DNA of 64,000 nucleotides from Gracilaria vermiculophylla (taxonomy: Eukaryota; Rhodophyta; Florideophyceae; Gracilariales; Gracilariaceae): the NCBI GenBank assembly GCA_019155205.2, contig JAHNZQ020003150.1:3319565-3383564 (forward strand), written 5' to 3'. Below the pieces are notes generated by a model. That model was not told the DNA's origin and did not search any database. It saw only the letters and a list, made by a program, of their open reading frames with translations. The position numbers were made by a program, and so were the translations under genes. Below, in pieces: positions 11,163 to 24,030 of the stretch (positions are counted from its first letter, which is position 1; the number at the start of each line of letters is the position of its first letter).

Positions 11163-14100
11163 ATCAGTTCAATTGAACTGGCAATCATTGAGCTTGTGAG
11201 ACCTTTGAAATGAGCCGAGAATAAAACGGCCGTTTCTCTTGGTTCCCGTCGGTTTTTAAATTTCCACCCTCGCGAACGGTCAACAGCGTAACGTCCATAT
11301 CTCTGCGTAGAGTTGTCCGTATAATCTGCTAGACAGCTCGTTGGAAAGCTACAGCCCTCAGTATTACCACGCCATATTCCGTTTAAATTCGGCAAAAATG
11401 ACGATTTGGTGTATTTGATATGAAACAACACACATGTGTGGCTTCGAAACCGGAGTCAAATAATGGTCTTTTGTTCACGATCTATGTAACACAGTAACTC
11501 GCAAACCCTGATGACTTGACCCAAGGCACCTAATGACAGGTGACCGCCAATTATGGACATTGTGTCAATTAAATCGTGGCAGTAAGTAGTTAGGAATTAG
11601 AACCTTCTCTAGTATTTAACGCCGTCGCTGCTCTGCAGCCGGCAAGAGGGGGGACGGGGGACCCGAGACCAGAGGGGAGAGTAAAGACGAACGACTCGAT
11701 CGACAGAGGAGGACAGAGAACCGATCGACATTCTGTTCCACTCTATTATAAACGAAATTTTCTTTGATATCTATAGAAGCCGAGTTTTGAAAGCTTTGGA
11801 TCGATCGAAACATTTTCGAGCAGACTCTCGAACTCGGGCTCTACGATGAGTGAAAGCCACTATTCAATCTAATATCGGATTCGCTTCAGGGACCAGAGCA
11901 ATATATTGCACAAAATCGGCGAGACTGATAATTTGGAACACAATCGCCTTCGTTGGAAAAGAGACGTGCCGGGAAAAATTATGAATGTGCGAAGATGGTC
12001 CATCCAGTTTTGCCAAGAAGAACGGTAATTTGCATTGAATCCTTTTATTTCATATTTGTTTCCCTTGGTAGCAGTATCATGATACCTGTCACTCACGTGG
12101 CCATAAAGACTAATGCAATAGATGGTGAATAGACACCTAATCCATCGAAATATCAAACCCAAGTGGGTGTAGATGGGTTCGCCGAGTCATCGACACGAAA
12201 TCCTACTGACGATCTAATTCCATGCAAGAAGTGGAACACTTCATCAGTTCTAGGCACAGGTGCTGACGAAAAAGAGCTTCCATCAGATAAAAGGCGACGT
12301 TTGTGCCCATTCTCGTTTAGCGCATAAAAGGCTTGGAAATCTACTAAATTTTGTATTGAAATTTGAAACTTGATGGTCCATAAGGAGCAAAAACGTTTTT
12401 GGGGCACCAGCAATTGAATTTATCAAAGAAAAAAAGAGGCCTACACTCACATTCCGGTGAGTTTTTCAAATAGTTGATCACTTTTAACATGTTAATGTCT
12501 TGTCTTCATTTAGAATAATTTTAACAGAAGGATGACAACTAAGATGCAAAAGTCTACCAAAGACCCGAAAGTTGTAATGCGGGAGTAAAGCCAGAACTGA
12601 TTCTTCGATTTCGACCCGTACGTGAATAGGTCAGTGGCAGTCACATACTTGCCCAATCATTGTCAGACCGACGAGAGCATGGTTCAACGGAAAAACAGAA
12701 GTGCATTCCACCGAGGAGAAATAGTTTGTGGAATTTGCATTTCAACTAATTTCTAATGCTGAGAAGTCCCCTGGAAAAGAAGTTTGCTTTTCTATCGAAA
12801 TTAAGGTAAGTATCTTAAACATATTCACTTAGATATAAATTTTTCAGATTGGAAGCGCTTTTGGGGTCCGGCTGATAAACTCGAGATTGTCCGGATGCAA
12901 AGAAGACACACACAATATCCGCCCCAACATTCCTTTAATACAATAGTGGTCATCGCTTATAGTACGAAGAGCATTTTGTTCCTATTTTTCCTCGACAAAA
13001 AACATTCTTGGACGTAAACCGGAGAAAAATATCCGAAGATTACAAAACTTATACAACAAGTCATGCATTGGATGCAACATGAAACACACAAAAGATTTCT
13101 TTTGCGAACACACAAATATGAAAATTTAAAAGCAGAATAATGAAAAATGTGCATTTGTTCTTTGCGATTCTGTTTTTTCAAGTTCCATCCCTTATTTATA
13201 CTAAAAGATATGAACGCCAAAAGTGTATTTTCACAGAGGCATCAAGTGAAATAGCCAGCGAGAGGGGTAGCTCTCGATTAACTGCAACAACTGTCTGTTG
13301 TTGTACATATTTTAATGATACCAACCAAAATCTGCATGGTAACATTGACAAGATTAGTCACTAATCGTTTATTGGCAAAGATGTTTTTGATTGCGACTTG
13401 TTCTTTGCTGTAACAGGCTCTACATAATTCCACGAAAGCACGGAAAATGGGCTTATCTGTTAAACAGCCAATCTCGCCGATTTTTGGATACTAAAAGCGG
13501 CTCATACACTGTTCGAAACTTATATTTCTCAGTTGACAGAAGCTTGTTTTTTGAACAGGGAAAAGCGTTTTATTCTTGTTATTTGAACAGGGAAAAGCGT
13601 TTTATTCTTGAAGAATACACTTTGATCCATCACCGAATAGTTTCTTTACAACATATACGAGAGGTTGCTGTAAACCATCCAGCATCTTTGTAAAAAATAT
13701 TCGGTCAAGAGAACCAAAAAGTGCTACAGTGACATTGGCTATGTATAATATCTATGCCGTAGAATTCATTTGAAACTACTTGAAGACCATTTTTAACAGT
13801 TTGAAAGACACGAATGCAATCCTGCTTTTAAAATGAGAGACACTTCGACAGCAAAAGAAAGATATCTAGTTCGCAATTGATTATCAGTTTTCTGATGGCT
13901 ATTTGGTCTTTTTCTTTCTTTTAAGGCCAAACAATTTTTAAATTAAGTCCGACTTTCTGCATTTCTCAACATATCGCTCGTTATGAATTTTGAGAAACTG
14001 TAAATATTGAAACATGAAACTTTTGCTTCGCAGTTTCAAGCCCATTATCCGATACCTCTCCCGCCATCGGGCGCAACCGGAAAATAAAAAACCAAAAAGA

Positions 14101-14461
14101 AAATACAACATTCTTCTACTTTCCATTATAATTTTACACATTCTCCTGTTCACACAACAAATGTTGTGTAAATTTCAGGATGCTCTCAAAATCTATTTTC
14201 TCATAGGCCATACTGATTGTGTATGAAATAACTGACAGATTTATGATTCATAGCAGACGATACAATGCTAACATGTTTGATTCAATAAAAAATCTTCTTT
14301 TACCATGATCAACAATTTCTGTATACGCAAAGTTGACAACAGCCTTTTCAGTACTTAAAATAACTTCAAAGACAGGTTAGCATCGTGTTACTGGGGATCA
14401 TTCATCCATTGCGCTTTCCCAAATAGAAAGGGGTCTAAAAACTGAAAAGCTTACTATCAAG
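11163..14461. other. AT-rich DNA, no confident gene
   Basis: The best candidate is a minus-strand 86-codon ORF at 12153-12413 with a plausible hydrophilic composition, but it has no recognised domain. A 28-bp direct repeat lies at 13551-13610. Around 11.63-11.73 kb there is a purine-rich stretch of unknown meaning. Nothing else is supported. Confidence 0.4.
13551..13610. repeat. 28-bp direct repeat, two copies
   Basis: TTGAACAGGGAAAAGCGTTT with eight further identical bases occurs at 13551-13578 and 13583-13610 (period 32). It is a local tandem duplication. Confidence 0.9.
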
Positions 14462-15184
14462 ATGCAATCATCAAAGAGAAATCAAAACAACGACGATAAC
14501 AACGGGAGAGAGAAGAGAACAAAGCGCCAAGGATCATCTAGTTCTTCTCAAGAGAAATCTCATAAAAAGCAGAAGACTGCAAACAAGCATTCTATAAGTT
14601 ATATTCTCAACTCAACAGAAACACAAAACACTGAAGAAAAGAATTCCATTTCTCACGTTCTCAACCAAAGGTCTTCGTTGCCTTCCTCTTCTCATCGTAC
14701 AGTTCCCAGACAATCCGGACAAATCAGTGAGTCTATTGCGTCAAACAGGGGTGCCGGTCCAAGTACTATGCCGCTTTCCTTTCACGAAGATCCAAGCGGG
14801 GGTGCATGTTCGAGCGGTATGGTCGCGGGGCCATCGGCTTCCAGTTCCCTACCTACGCGCATGACCGGCGAAAATGACCATTTGGGCGTCTCCAGCGACA
14901 ACATGGCCAGCATCGACCCGCGGTCAACCAACTTGACGTGTCCTCACTGTTTTAAACCCGGATATGCTCATATGCACACACTGTTTCTACATGTACGTGA
15001 CTGGCACGGTCCTAATCACTGCCACCGCTGCCGTTTTGTGGGAAGGAACAAAGATGAGCAAAAGTCACATTTACAAAGCACGCATCACTCTCTTCAGCTC
15101 TGTACATATTGTGGGCGTGGTTTCAAATTGGACGAATTACCTGAGCATATGAAAACCTGTCCTTCTAGAGATGATGCTCCGTAA
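14462..15184 (+). CDS. C2H2/C2HC zinc-finger protein
   Basis: This is a 240-residue intronless ORF from ATG 14462. Residues 1-150 are low-complexity, rich in Ser, Gln, Asn and Lys, with basic clusters (GREKRTKRQG, KSHKKQK) that could serve as nuclear localisation signals. The C-terminal part holds three consecutive fingers: C-x2-C-x13-H-x4-H (starting CPHC), C-x2-C-x12-H-x4-H (CHRC) and C-x2-C-x11-H-x3-C (CTYC...H...C). This arrangement suggests a nucleic-acid-binding nuclear protein. The spacing differs from the classical TFIIIA linker type, so DNA binding is an inference. The disordered N-terminus precludes a specific family call. No neighbouring gene informs its role. Confidence 0.7.
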   Translation: MQSSKRNQNNDDNNGREKRTKRQGSSSSSQEKSHKKQKTANKHSISYILNSTETQNTEEKNSISHVLNQRSSLPSSSHRTVPRQSGQISESIASNRGAGPSTMPLSFHEDPSGGACSSGMVAGPSASSSLPTRMTGENDHLGVSSDNMASIDPRSTNLTCPHCFKPGYAHMHTLFLHVRDWHGPNHCHRCRFVGRNKDEQKSHLQSTHHSLQLCTYCGRGFKLDELPEHMKTCPSRDDAP

Positions 15185-15452
15185 GGAATCCAGTTTCGCA
15201 GCGATGATCTTGACAAAAAATCTAAAAAAAGGACTGCTACTTTCTGAGGGTCTTAAACGAAGAACATTTCTCGAATATTGTTCGATTTTCGGTACTAAAC
15301 AAAACAAAGCGCTCTCTCCTGCATTAGGGAAGCAAAAATACAGACTGTTTCAAAAACATATGACATGCGAAAAAAAAGTCAAAAAAATTCCAAACGTGTA
15401 CTGTACGCCTAAAAAATGGGTTTGAGAAAATATTAAAGTTAAAAAACCTGTT

Positions 15453-15992
15453 TCAAAAATATATGTTTTTTTCTAACCCAATGCGGCTGAGCTGCGCGAA
15501 GCCGTCCAAACACAAAACATCACACTGCAATGCGAATGATAGGGCCACCGCTATCTTCGGTTGAGGAACGGGGTGCAATAGAACCGGTGGTGCATAGATA
15601 CTCGGCTGCTCCGGCTGGAGAAAGTGTTTGATTTTTAACAAAGGGCGCGGAAGCGGTTCGAAAGCGTCAGTTAGGTGAAATAGATTTTGGTTCGGGTGGG
15701 GTAATACTAACTGCTGATTGGACGGATTGCATTTTTTGGTGTAGCAGGTGCATCTGTTGGTGAATGGAATGCAGTGGTTTGGAACCTTGGTGGACAGGGG
15801 GCTAAGCAAACGTGGTTTCATGAAATCCATTTGGGATTCTCGTTCATATCGATGAAAACAGTGCCGGAAGCGAAAGAGATATCTTTGGAACTGACCATCT
15901 GGAATGGGCGAGAGCTTGTGCCTTTTTTTCTTACTAGCATTTAAGAACCTCTTACGAGCCAGCTCAAAGTCTCCCTCCGCCAGGGGAGTCAC
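15453..15992 (-). CDS. Hypothetical protein, possible exon
   Basis: A minus-strand frame of about 180 codons is open from just after a TAG whose last two bases could be a splice acceptor (ctcatag|atacgc). It has no ATG at its beginning, so it is either a 3' exon or a chance ORF. The start of the translation is charged (AEGDFELARKRF, KKKRHKLS), and the rest is Pro/Leu/His-rich. No domain is recognised. The length in an AT-rich region is the main argument. Confidence 0.25.
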   Translation of the reverse strand: MTPLAEGDFELARKRFLNASKKKRHKLSPIPDGQFQRYLFRFRHCFHRYERESQMDFMKPRLLSPLSTKVPNHCIPFTNRCTCYTKKCNPSNQQLVLPHPNQNLFHLTDAFEPLPRPLLKIKHFLQPEQPSIYAPPVLLHPVPQPKIAVALSFALQCDVLCLDGFAQLSRIGLEKNIYF

Positions 15993-18900
15993 GGGTTTGC
16001 GTATCTATGAGTCGAAGTTTCATTCCTGTGTTGCTTTCCCGAGTTGCATTGCAACTTGAGCAACAGATACCGTTTATGTAGATCATTACCCCAGGAGCAC
16101 TATAAAATCTCTGTGTGGGAAATGACGGTAGATGCGGCGGTGATTGCACTGTCACGGGCGGATATAACCTGGAGAAGAAGCAATCACAAGGAGACACCTT
16201 GGTAACCCGAAGAACCTGGGTGTTTCACGCATAGGTGATAGCCTCAGTATACAAATCCCGGTCTTTTTAATTATCAGAAATATAACAACGCAAGATGTTG
16301 AGCAGAGTACGACTGAATTGTTTCGCTTGTGCATCACACTGTGAATGATATTTTCTGGTTAACATTTTCCTAGAATCAAGAATTCTGCAAACATCTTAAA
16401 ATATCTTCGATACCAAGTGAGATCCGACATCGGATTCAAAATGCACCAGTGGTACGTATACAAAAACGAGATGACTCCCAAAAGAAGTGCGTGACAGTGG
16501 CGCCGGCAATCCATTTCAAGGCAACAATTCTCGGTAACGTGGAGAATCTATCCGTTACAAACAATAAAAAACGATTGTTTAGATTTATTCGACTGAACTC
16601 TTCAAAGATACCGACTGCGACGTTTTCTGAAGAAGACAAATTCGGGAATAATGTTAACGTCGTAGAGTATTTCCGGAGCTTCATGTTATTCATCAAGCCT
16701 TTTTTAAATGAATGGCGATTTGCGCAGCAGGGGAATGCCACTGCAGGCCAGTAAAAGTTCCTGCGGTGTGTATGCTTTGACTCCTTGCCTCCGCATAAGC
16801 TACCATTTTACTATTATGAGAAATACATAGTATGCGCTTTTGAAGCGATTGTGGCGCTGCTATTATTAATTACTATTATTAAGAAGCGGTGCATGTTGGG
16901 ACTGCATAAAAGCCTCTCGCGATCGCGTATGGAAAACTGAGAAAGAGGCCGTAATGTGTACTTTGCAGAGAGATTGTCGCGTATTGCAGTGTGCCAAGTA
17001 CCCCCAACTGAACAGTACACACCGTTGCTCAGTCGCTGCTGTCCACCAGCACCCTAAGCTGGTCAAGGGCGGAAGAAGTCAAGAATTTTCGCTGGAAAAG
17101 CATTGGACCAGAGAGCAAGTCTATGGGGTGCCACCGAAGTGAGTGAGGGATGAATGGCGGCCGTGCACGGACATGCTCTTTCCGAAGCTATTCTGCTTCG
17201 TTGCGCAAAACAAATGGCTCGTTGTCAGGTTGTTCAATAGCTTGTAAGCGACGGATGGCACGAAGCCTTTCTTCTGTGGGCACGCGTTCGCCACATGCAT
17301 ACGTTCGATACTGGTGTTCGGGCCTGGCGAATGCGAAAAGAAAGCAGCAAGCACCGAGTAGCAGTGAAATGGACTTGCCCCCGCCGCTGTGCTGTGAATC
17401 AGGCTTTTCGTGGACAGGCAATCCTTTTTTCAGCCTACCAAGTGTAAATGTAATGGTTTACAGTGAAATGAAAGCTACTGCACCAGCGAGTTTGTATGGG
17501 CGTTGATGCAGGACGTTTCCCTGAAGGCGGAACGTTCAGACTCGCCTTCGGAAACGAAATCGGAAATGCAACGTGTCATCTTGTGACTACGCTATTGCAC
17601 TAAAAATGATTGAGCCTGTCCGATTATCGGATTCCCCAACTCGTATAACGGCCCCAAGTTATGGAGTGCACGGTTCATGTGCTTTTCCGTGAGAGGGAGT
17701 AACTCTCTGTTCGTTTTCCTTGGAGTCCCGTGCGAGAAGAGAAACGAGCCGCCGGAGGCATTGTGTGAAACGACGCATTGAATTCTGTCCAACCAATTTT
17801 GATGTAAGACAGTTGTAATGTCAAGAGCAGAAAACAAACTCTTTTCTAGTCTCACTCATGATAAAACGTGCTCATCATATGTTCTCGACCAATCATGATC
17901 CAATATTTGCATTCTGATCCGGTACTGTCTTCTGGCAAAGTATAGTCGGTCGTGTTTTTCAAGTGCCACGGGATGCGTTGTACCACCAATACTACACACA
18001 AGACTCGCACCGGTCTGTAAATGTTACCCCTTTGTCTTGTGTCTCAAATGTTTAGCTACTTTAGTCACGAATTGCACACATTTCGAGTGCATGGTTACAA
18101 TAATATTCTCCATGATCCTCCTAACAAGCAACCGCGACGTGCAGTATTGGCTCCTCTGTTTTTATAATTGTATGCTACGAATTAAGTCTCACCAGTATTG
18201 TTGAAAGTAGATGAAAACCATATGGTAAATGGACATGGTCTACTTTTACTGAATCAGTAAAGTTGAAGCTTCGAAGAAAGTTCCGTACACACAACATAAA
18301 AACAAACTAACACTGATATCATAGATTTTTGTTTAAAAAAGGTTCAAAATGCCTATCATGTATACTTGTCGACTAACGTACATAGATTCCCGTACTCAAG
18401 AGTCTTCACCATTTAATCCAAACCGGGGTTTTCAAAAAATTTTTGACTCAGGGATACATGGTGAAATTGGAGTTGTAATCGGAATTAGAAAACTAATATG
18501 GGTGTTCGATACGTTTCCGTGCAGTCAATTTTTATAATTTCTCAAGTTTTTGCACGAAAACGAAACAATGCCATTCGTTGAGAGAATTTTGTTATTGTGG
18601 GCAAATGGTACGTTGATGAAAAAGTAAAAACCATGAGCAAACGAAGTTCGAATTTTCTTTTATAATCGAGCAAGATATGGATTCGTTAATGGCCACTTGA
18701 AGAAGTTGATCGATTTGAAGCATGTCAGCAGCCAGCTTTCATAAGCATACCGTGTGTTTTAACGCCGCGACAAACATCATGCGGCTCTTTCTGGATGACA
18801 ATGGTCGTGCATTTTCTACAGGGTGATGGTCTCGAGTGAGGTCTCGAGGCTAGTTTCAAAGCAAACTTGCCTTTTTGTAAGCAATACGTGATCCGTTTGG

Positions 18901-19154
18901 AAGCAAAACTCGATCCGTTTGGAAGCAAACATTGATCCGTTTGGGAGCAAGTTGAACCAAATTTATCTCAAAGCATGCTGTGATTCTTTATTTAACGCGC
19001 TATACGCTCTCCTCCGATTTCGTACCACTCTCTTTCCATCTTCATCAGTCTGTTAAAGAAGGCAGTGCTGACACACTGGACATTGCTTCAGTGCACGGGC
19101 GTCAACCTACCTCGTCTAAAAACATATTCACAGCTCCACACTATTCTATTTTCA
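15993..19154. other. No confident gene
   Basis: Overlapping short ORFs occur on both strands (16449-16754 plus, 17150-17506 plus, 17188-17421 minus, 18349-18537 plus), none with a recognisable domain. A threefold 22-bp repeat lies at 18890-18950. Promoter sequence of the secreted-protein gene should lie near the right end but no clear box was identified. Confidence 0.4.
18890..18950. repeat. 22-bp tandem repeat, three copies
   Basis: GATCCGTTTGGAAGCAA occurs at 18890 and 18912 and with one change at 18934, giving an exact 22-base period. Confidence 0.9.
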
Positions 19155-19522
19155 ATGGCTCTTCGTTGTCTCCTTGTGATATGGTTGATGTTTTCTGTGG
19201 CGATTGCCGCTCCGTCGGCTCCGAAGACAACTGCTGCACGACGTTCGTATTACATGGGTGGTCTTCATCGTCTTTTTTCCAGTATTCGTGGCGTTAATGT
19301 ATGTGGAAAGTACTGTTACGACGTGTTTGACTGCTATTTTAGCGGAGGTCCTTGTGATAAATGCGAGAGTAAAATATGCGTTGAGTGAGTGGTCTGGCTA
19401 CTGAGTGGCTCCATCTTACGTTTGTTGTTGATATCATTTTAAGGATATCCTCTTGGAAGACTAAGTGCCTTCGGAGTGGTTGCGTTTCTCTCGCATTGAC
19501 GAAAACTCGGGAGCTCAGGTAG
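19155..19522 (+). CDS. Small secreted cysteine-rich protein (two exons)
   Basis: ATG at 19155 opens a classic signal peptide (MALRCLLVIWLMFSVAIA, cleavage expected near the Ala-Pro-Ser-Ala segment). The mature part has six Cys in exon 1 (CGKYCYDVFDC...C..C....C). At 19385 a GTGAGT donor overlaps the in-frame TGA, and an acceptor TTTTAAG ends at 19443. Splicing this 59-nt intron keeps frame (230 + 79 nt) and adds two more Cys (KCLRSGC) before TAG, for 102 residues and eight mature cysteines. Without splicing the protein would be 77 residues with six. Disulfide-stabilised secreted peptides of this size include defensin-like and effector-like proteins, but no family is recognised and no function is assigned. 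An upstream in-frame ATG at 19065 would bury the signal peptide and is not preferred. Confidence 0.6.
19385..19443 (+). other. Predicted intron in the cysteine-rich gene
   Basis: The 5' site is GA|GTGAGT and the 3' site is TTTTAAG|GATATC. It is 59 nt long and keeps the reading frame (phase 2). Confidence 0.55.
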
Positions 19523-20875
19523 TTTGTGTCCTTAAAATGCTGGTTTCAATGCGAGTTTAAGTAAAACCTTCACTCAAAACAGAAATCCGAAATCCAAACA
19601 ATACGTCTTTGATTGATTTCTGCGAGCGTAGAATGATGGACATGTCATTATCTTCCCCCCCCCCCTGCAAATCTTGCGAAGGTTAAAGTTTGGATTATTT
19701 GGGATGAAGTTGCCCCAAATGTATTTGTGTGGGGCCATCATTCACTGTGGTCAACGGCTTTGTTCAAGAAGCACCGAAAGCTGAAAACCACTTCAGAAAG
19801 AATGAAAATGAAGTATAATCATAAGCTTTGTTTCCTTTTTATCGGCATGTTCCGGATAAAAATTTCCATATATTGTATAGTTCGTTTCAAGACGCTAACA
19901 CAAAAAAGCTAGTCTATCATATTATATAATTCATATTACCATAACCTTAAAACTTTTATATGGTGGCTCAACAATTTCGTAGGAATATGCAAGAAAAACC
20001 AAAACCTACATTTCTTTGTCATACATTTTAAACAACAATATACTTACTATTACAATAATGAAACGGTTGAGTTTGTGTTCTAGGAAGACTATAAACAGTC
20101 TTTACATACAAGTTGTGATCATCTAGAAAGTCTTACAGTCACTTATATTCCCTTACATTTTTGACGTTGTAAAAATTGTAACAAACCAATTTTCTCTACA
20201 TAAATTGTACATTGCTGGATCATGTACGACACTATATGTTAAAAGTATCGTGGTTTTAACTGATATGAAAGAGTATCATATTTTTCAGTAAATTTTAATA
20301 AACAAAACATGTGCTCTGCATGTCGTGCAAAATTTGTGGCGTTTTATTTGTACAATAATATTTGAATTGCGTACGATGTTTTCTTTCTCCATAAAAATCT
20401 TTTAGGACTTAATATTTTATTTGGTATATTAATAGGTTCAAGAACTTAGTTTCAAAACTTTTTTAAGCTCTTTATAGATAAGGATAACATACAGTTTAAC
20501 AGTGAGCAAGGGAGGTCTTCGCGTTCACTAATATTTCACAAATGTTTTGAAGCAATTAAACTATTTGCGTGAGCATCGTTTTTAATCGACTCCAGACAAA
20601 TCGCGTACGTAGTTTACAAAAGGTAGCTGTTCTACGAATCATTTATACCACGTGCTCTATTCGTTTGATAAACATTAATAGATTCAATGTTACGTCATTT
20701 TTTTTACACAATGTATAATGAAATGTCAGAACGACGCCAGTGAAGTAAAACTAAGTTGGTATTCAGGTTTTTGAACTTAAAATATATTTAAGGATTTTTC
20801 AAACACTTACAGAAAAAATTTGATCTAGTGAGTTCTTAACTATAATGTACATCAAGCATACAAGCAGATAATTCT
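19523..20875. other. AT-rich intergenic DNA
   Basis: There is no ORF above about 60 codons and no recognised motif. A poly-C run sits near 19656-19665. Confidence 0.6.
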
Positions 20876-21428
20876 TGTGGTCCCGTCAGTTCTTCTTTCG
20901 AGGTGGCATTGCACAAATTCCGTTAGGAGTTTTTGTTGACTCCAAAGGCTCGAGTTCCTAACGGTGGTCTCCGGTAATCGCTGTCACGAGCCGGGTGAAT
21001 TCTTAAACGGGATCTGCAAACACCAAGCGAAGAGGGAGGTTCACTATGCGGACAGGGTTCCTACAGGCGCTGCAACGAGGCGACCTGGGGATCTGCGGCT
21101 TAGAAAAGTAAGGATGCTCGACGAGAGTCTCCAACTGGAAAAATAGACGTAAACTCAATGGTGCTTGGTTTATTTCCTCAGAGGTGGAGCTCGACCGGCA
21201 GCTGAAGTACCACGCCGGGAGCCCTCCTCGACAGGTCTAACTACTGTTGTAATTACCTGCAGCAAATAACTAAAATAAATCTAAATTCTACTGTTCCTTA
21301 TGGGTAGTGTAGCGCACGCGGGCCGAATTATGCGCCATGTGGCTCAGAGAATGAAATACGAGCCCTTCTTATGATTACCCCGTCGTAAAGCTACACCACA
21401 TGATCACCTTAGTACCCACTGTACTACA
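20876..21428 (-). repeat. 3' LTR of element 1
   Basis: It is 553 bp, TGTGGTCCCGTCAG...GTACTACA on the plus strand, the same length as both LTRs of element 2. Left flank is ATTCT. Confidence 0.9.
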
Positions 21429-21442
21429 TACCGCCTTTTCTG
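21429..21442 (-). other. Polypurine tract of element 1
   Basis: Minus strand reads AGAAAAGGCGGTA directly before the TGTAGTACAG LTR start. The equivalent site in element 2 (57250-57263) is AGAAAAAGGGGGTA. Confidence 0.75.
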
Positions 21443-21532
21443 AATTGCACCACGTCACCGAGGTGCATCTTTCCATAGCTCGGTTCTTAAGCGGCTCCTA
21501 ACGGTCTTGACTTCAGAGCGGCCTCTGGCGAT

Positions 21533-24030
21533 GTGACAAATCCTCTCCTCCAGGCATTCGTTTCTACTTCCCCATTCCCGCGCGGCGTACCGACCGCGGG
21601 TTCGCACATCTCCTTTGACGCGTATTTTGTGTCTCTAGCTCGTCCTGATTCAGCCTCGTATGCTCCTTCTTGGCACACCGCGCTGGTGCTACTGCGCCAG
21701 TCGGTTGTATTATCTTCTGCACAACCCGAGTGTCTTCTGTACGGCATAGGCATTCTGCGCTCTCGGCCGGGCAGTGGGTCGCTCTCGCTTGTTCGCCGCT
21801 TCCCTTCCGGCGCTCGACTCTCCGATTCCTCGAGGATCCCTTTTTGGGAACGCCCGATTCCTCACGTCCGCTCCTTCATCCCCAGTGGAATTACGTTACC
21901 TCATATTCTTCTCTCCTGCGCCAACGTTGGTCTCCATCGGATATGACCTCGCTCCTTGCCATGGTGCTCCACAACTGCCCCGCAGGTCCTTATCCGTCTT
22001 CTCCGCGCATTTCTCGATGGCGTCTTGACGCAGCTCCCTCCCTAGTGGGCCATATATCTGTGGGCCGTTCTTCCAGTAGCGTCCCGTCAATTTCCGCAGG
22101 AGCTACGCCTGTCTCGGTCGTCGTTTTGCCAACAACCTACACCTTTGGAATGACTTCTCCAGTCCAGGCTCGTACGTCCGTCCGATCCTCAGGTGTATCA
22201 CACCTCCACCGGTGCGCCGTTCCGCCCAGGAGAACACTTTGACCACCGTGCCCCACGGGTCTCCGTGCCATTCCACGACAGGTGCGTCAGTCTCCCCTGC
22301 CCCCAGGAGGACTACATCCACGATTTTGAACCGTACCTTCAGGCGATGAGGTTCCACGCCGTACCAGAGATTGCAAGGAACGACCAGAAGCGGAACTCTG
22401 TGGCCGCCTTTTGCCCCCACAGACTTCACACTCCGGTACACGGTGACAACGCTCAGACCACAGAGGGGCACTGCGGCACTCCTTACCTCAGGTGTGCCGA
22501 AGAACGTGATATCCAGACTCGATTCTAACTACTTCTATACATGGAAAACACACATCGGCGATCGTGGCGGCCCGGAAGCATCGCCGATAATAGCTCTGCC
22601 CATTCAATGCTGCCCTTCGATCCCATTAAAGATCGGCTCTACTGGCTCAACCGAAACCGTTGGAGGACGCACCTTGCGGATGAGACCCGAGTGCGGAACG
22701 CCTATGGATACTTCTGCGGTTGGTGCAACACAGATTTCTGTTACATGCCTTCTGGGCAACGTCCCAAGCATTTTTTCAGTGTGAAAGACTCCTGGACGAA
22801 CCATTGGGTCGACCCACACCTCTGTGTGGCAACCTCCATCATTTTTGCGTATCACACCGCAGAGGTTCTGGATTCACATGACTCCTTAGGCCGATTCACT
22901 ATGTTGATCGCCTCAATGGAATTCGTCGTCGGCACCCTAATGACTTATCTCCAGGCAGCGGACGAAAACTTCACTTCCTATTCTCGCTGCTACGAGGGTC
23001 GCCTCTACTGGGATTCTGCGTATCAGCCAACTGCCGGACGTTTTCTTCCCTTGTCGGTGTCAATTATCCGGGTCCTGCGCTCACTCTGAATCCAGAATCT
23101 GGTGAAGGGCACCGCGTGGAGCGAGTCCGGGGCGGAAACGCTACAGGATTACAGCCTGCAGGTGACGTAAAACAATAAGCCGGGCTTTCTTTGCTATGAT
23201 TGAGTCGAAGACAAGTTTCACCTACTTCTGAGGAGCCCCAAGGGAGACGACAACGAGCGAACCTACCCGGCCTTTCATCGTCTTCCTCTACCACGGATTC
23301 CTTAGGTGCCACGGTTCCGTGTCCCCGACTTTGATCCAATGGTGGAGATTCTAGCAGTTCTCACGCCTCTTCCGCCACCAGCTCCGTCGCAGGACGTCGC
23401 TGCGCCTTCTGAGATCGGGATACAGCCTCCAGTCTCGATTCCGGATCCTCCTGCAGTGATTGGCACCGTGTCTTCTATGTAAGAGGTCTAGATTACTGCT
23501 GTCACGGTTGTTTCCGCCCCGGTAGTGCAACCCCAACTGTATAGCGTTTCAGTGCCAGTTGTTCAGCCTCTCTTGAGGAGCGTTCCAGTTCCCGTACCAC
23601 CGTCACCTCCGGTGTCGGCTGCTCCATCCTTGGCCCTGCCGACTTCCGCGGAGGTGCGTGCGGAATCCATTCGGGAGCCCTCTGTTCTAGCCGTTCCGCC
23701 GTCTGCGACTCTTTTTGTGAGGGTTGTTGTTCCGTCGACGGAGATTGCCGCTTCTGGCGTACCCTCGGGCGTGTTATAGTTCGGAGCTCTGAGTACTGGC
23801 TTCCAGGAGGTGGTTCAGTCGTGCCTGGTGACGGGCCGTCTTGCTCCAACTTCTCCTAAGGAGGCTCTGCACGAGGCTCATAACTCGGTCCTAGAACTCT
23901 ATAAGGCTCGAGCGGACCGCAGCTCGATGGCTGCCATCAAGAAAAGCCTGGTTACGTTCTCCCAGATCCAATCGCTAGCTCCGAAGAAGCGCCTGGAAGC
24001 GGAGTATGCGACGTGGCTCGATGACCTTTA
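21533..24030 (+). pseudogene. Antisense ORF of element 1 (aORF)
   Basis: Plus-strand frames between the LTR and the end of integrase read as one broken protein of roughly 800 residues. An N-terminal Ser/Pro/Arg-rich part leads into a conserved core at 22193-23089, which includes VYHTSTGAPF (partly in the overlapping frame), HTPVHGDNAQTT, MLPFDP...DRLYWLN and GYFCGWCNTDF. A Pro/Val-rich linker follows at 23340-23780, then a helical C-terminus at 23800-24030 ending YATWLDDL. Element 2 carries the N-terminal and core parts at 57310-58676. In the block 22688-22852 versus 58508-58670, third codon positions of the plus frame change most (GTG/GTA, GGA/GGG, TGT/TGC, GCA/GCG and others), supporting past selection on this strand. 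The function is unknown. Antisense ORFs between pol and the 3' LTR are known in some plant LTR elements. Confidence 0.65.
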
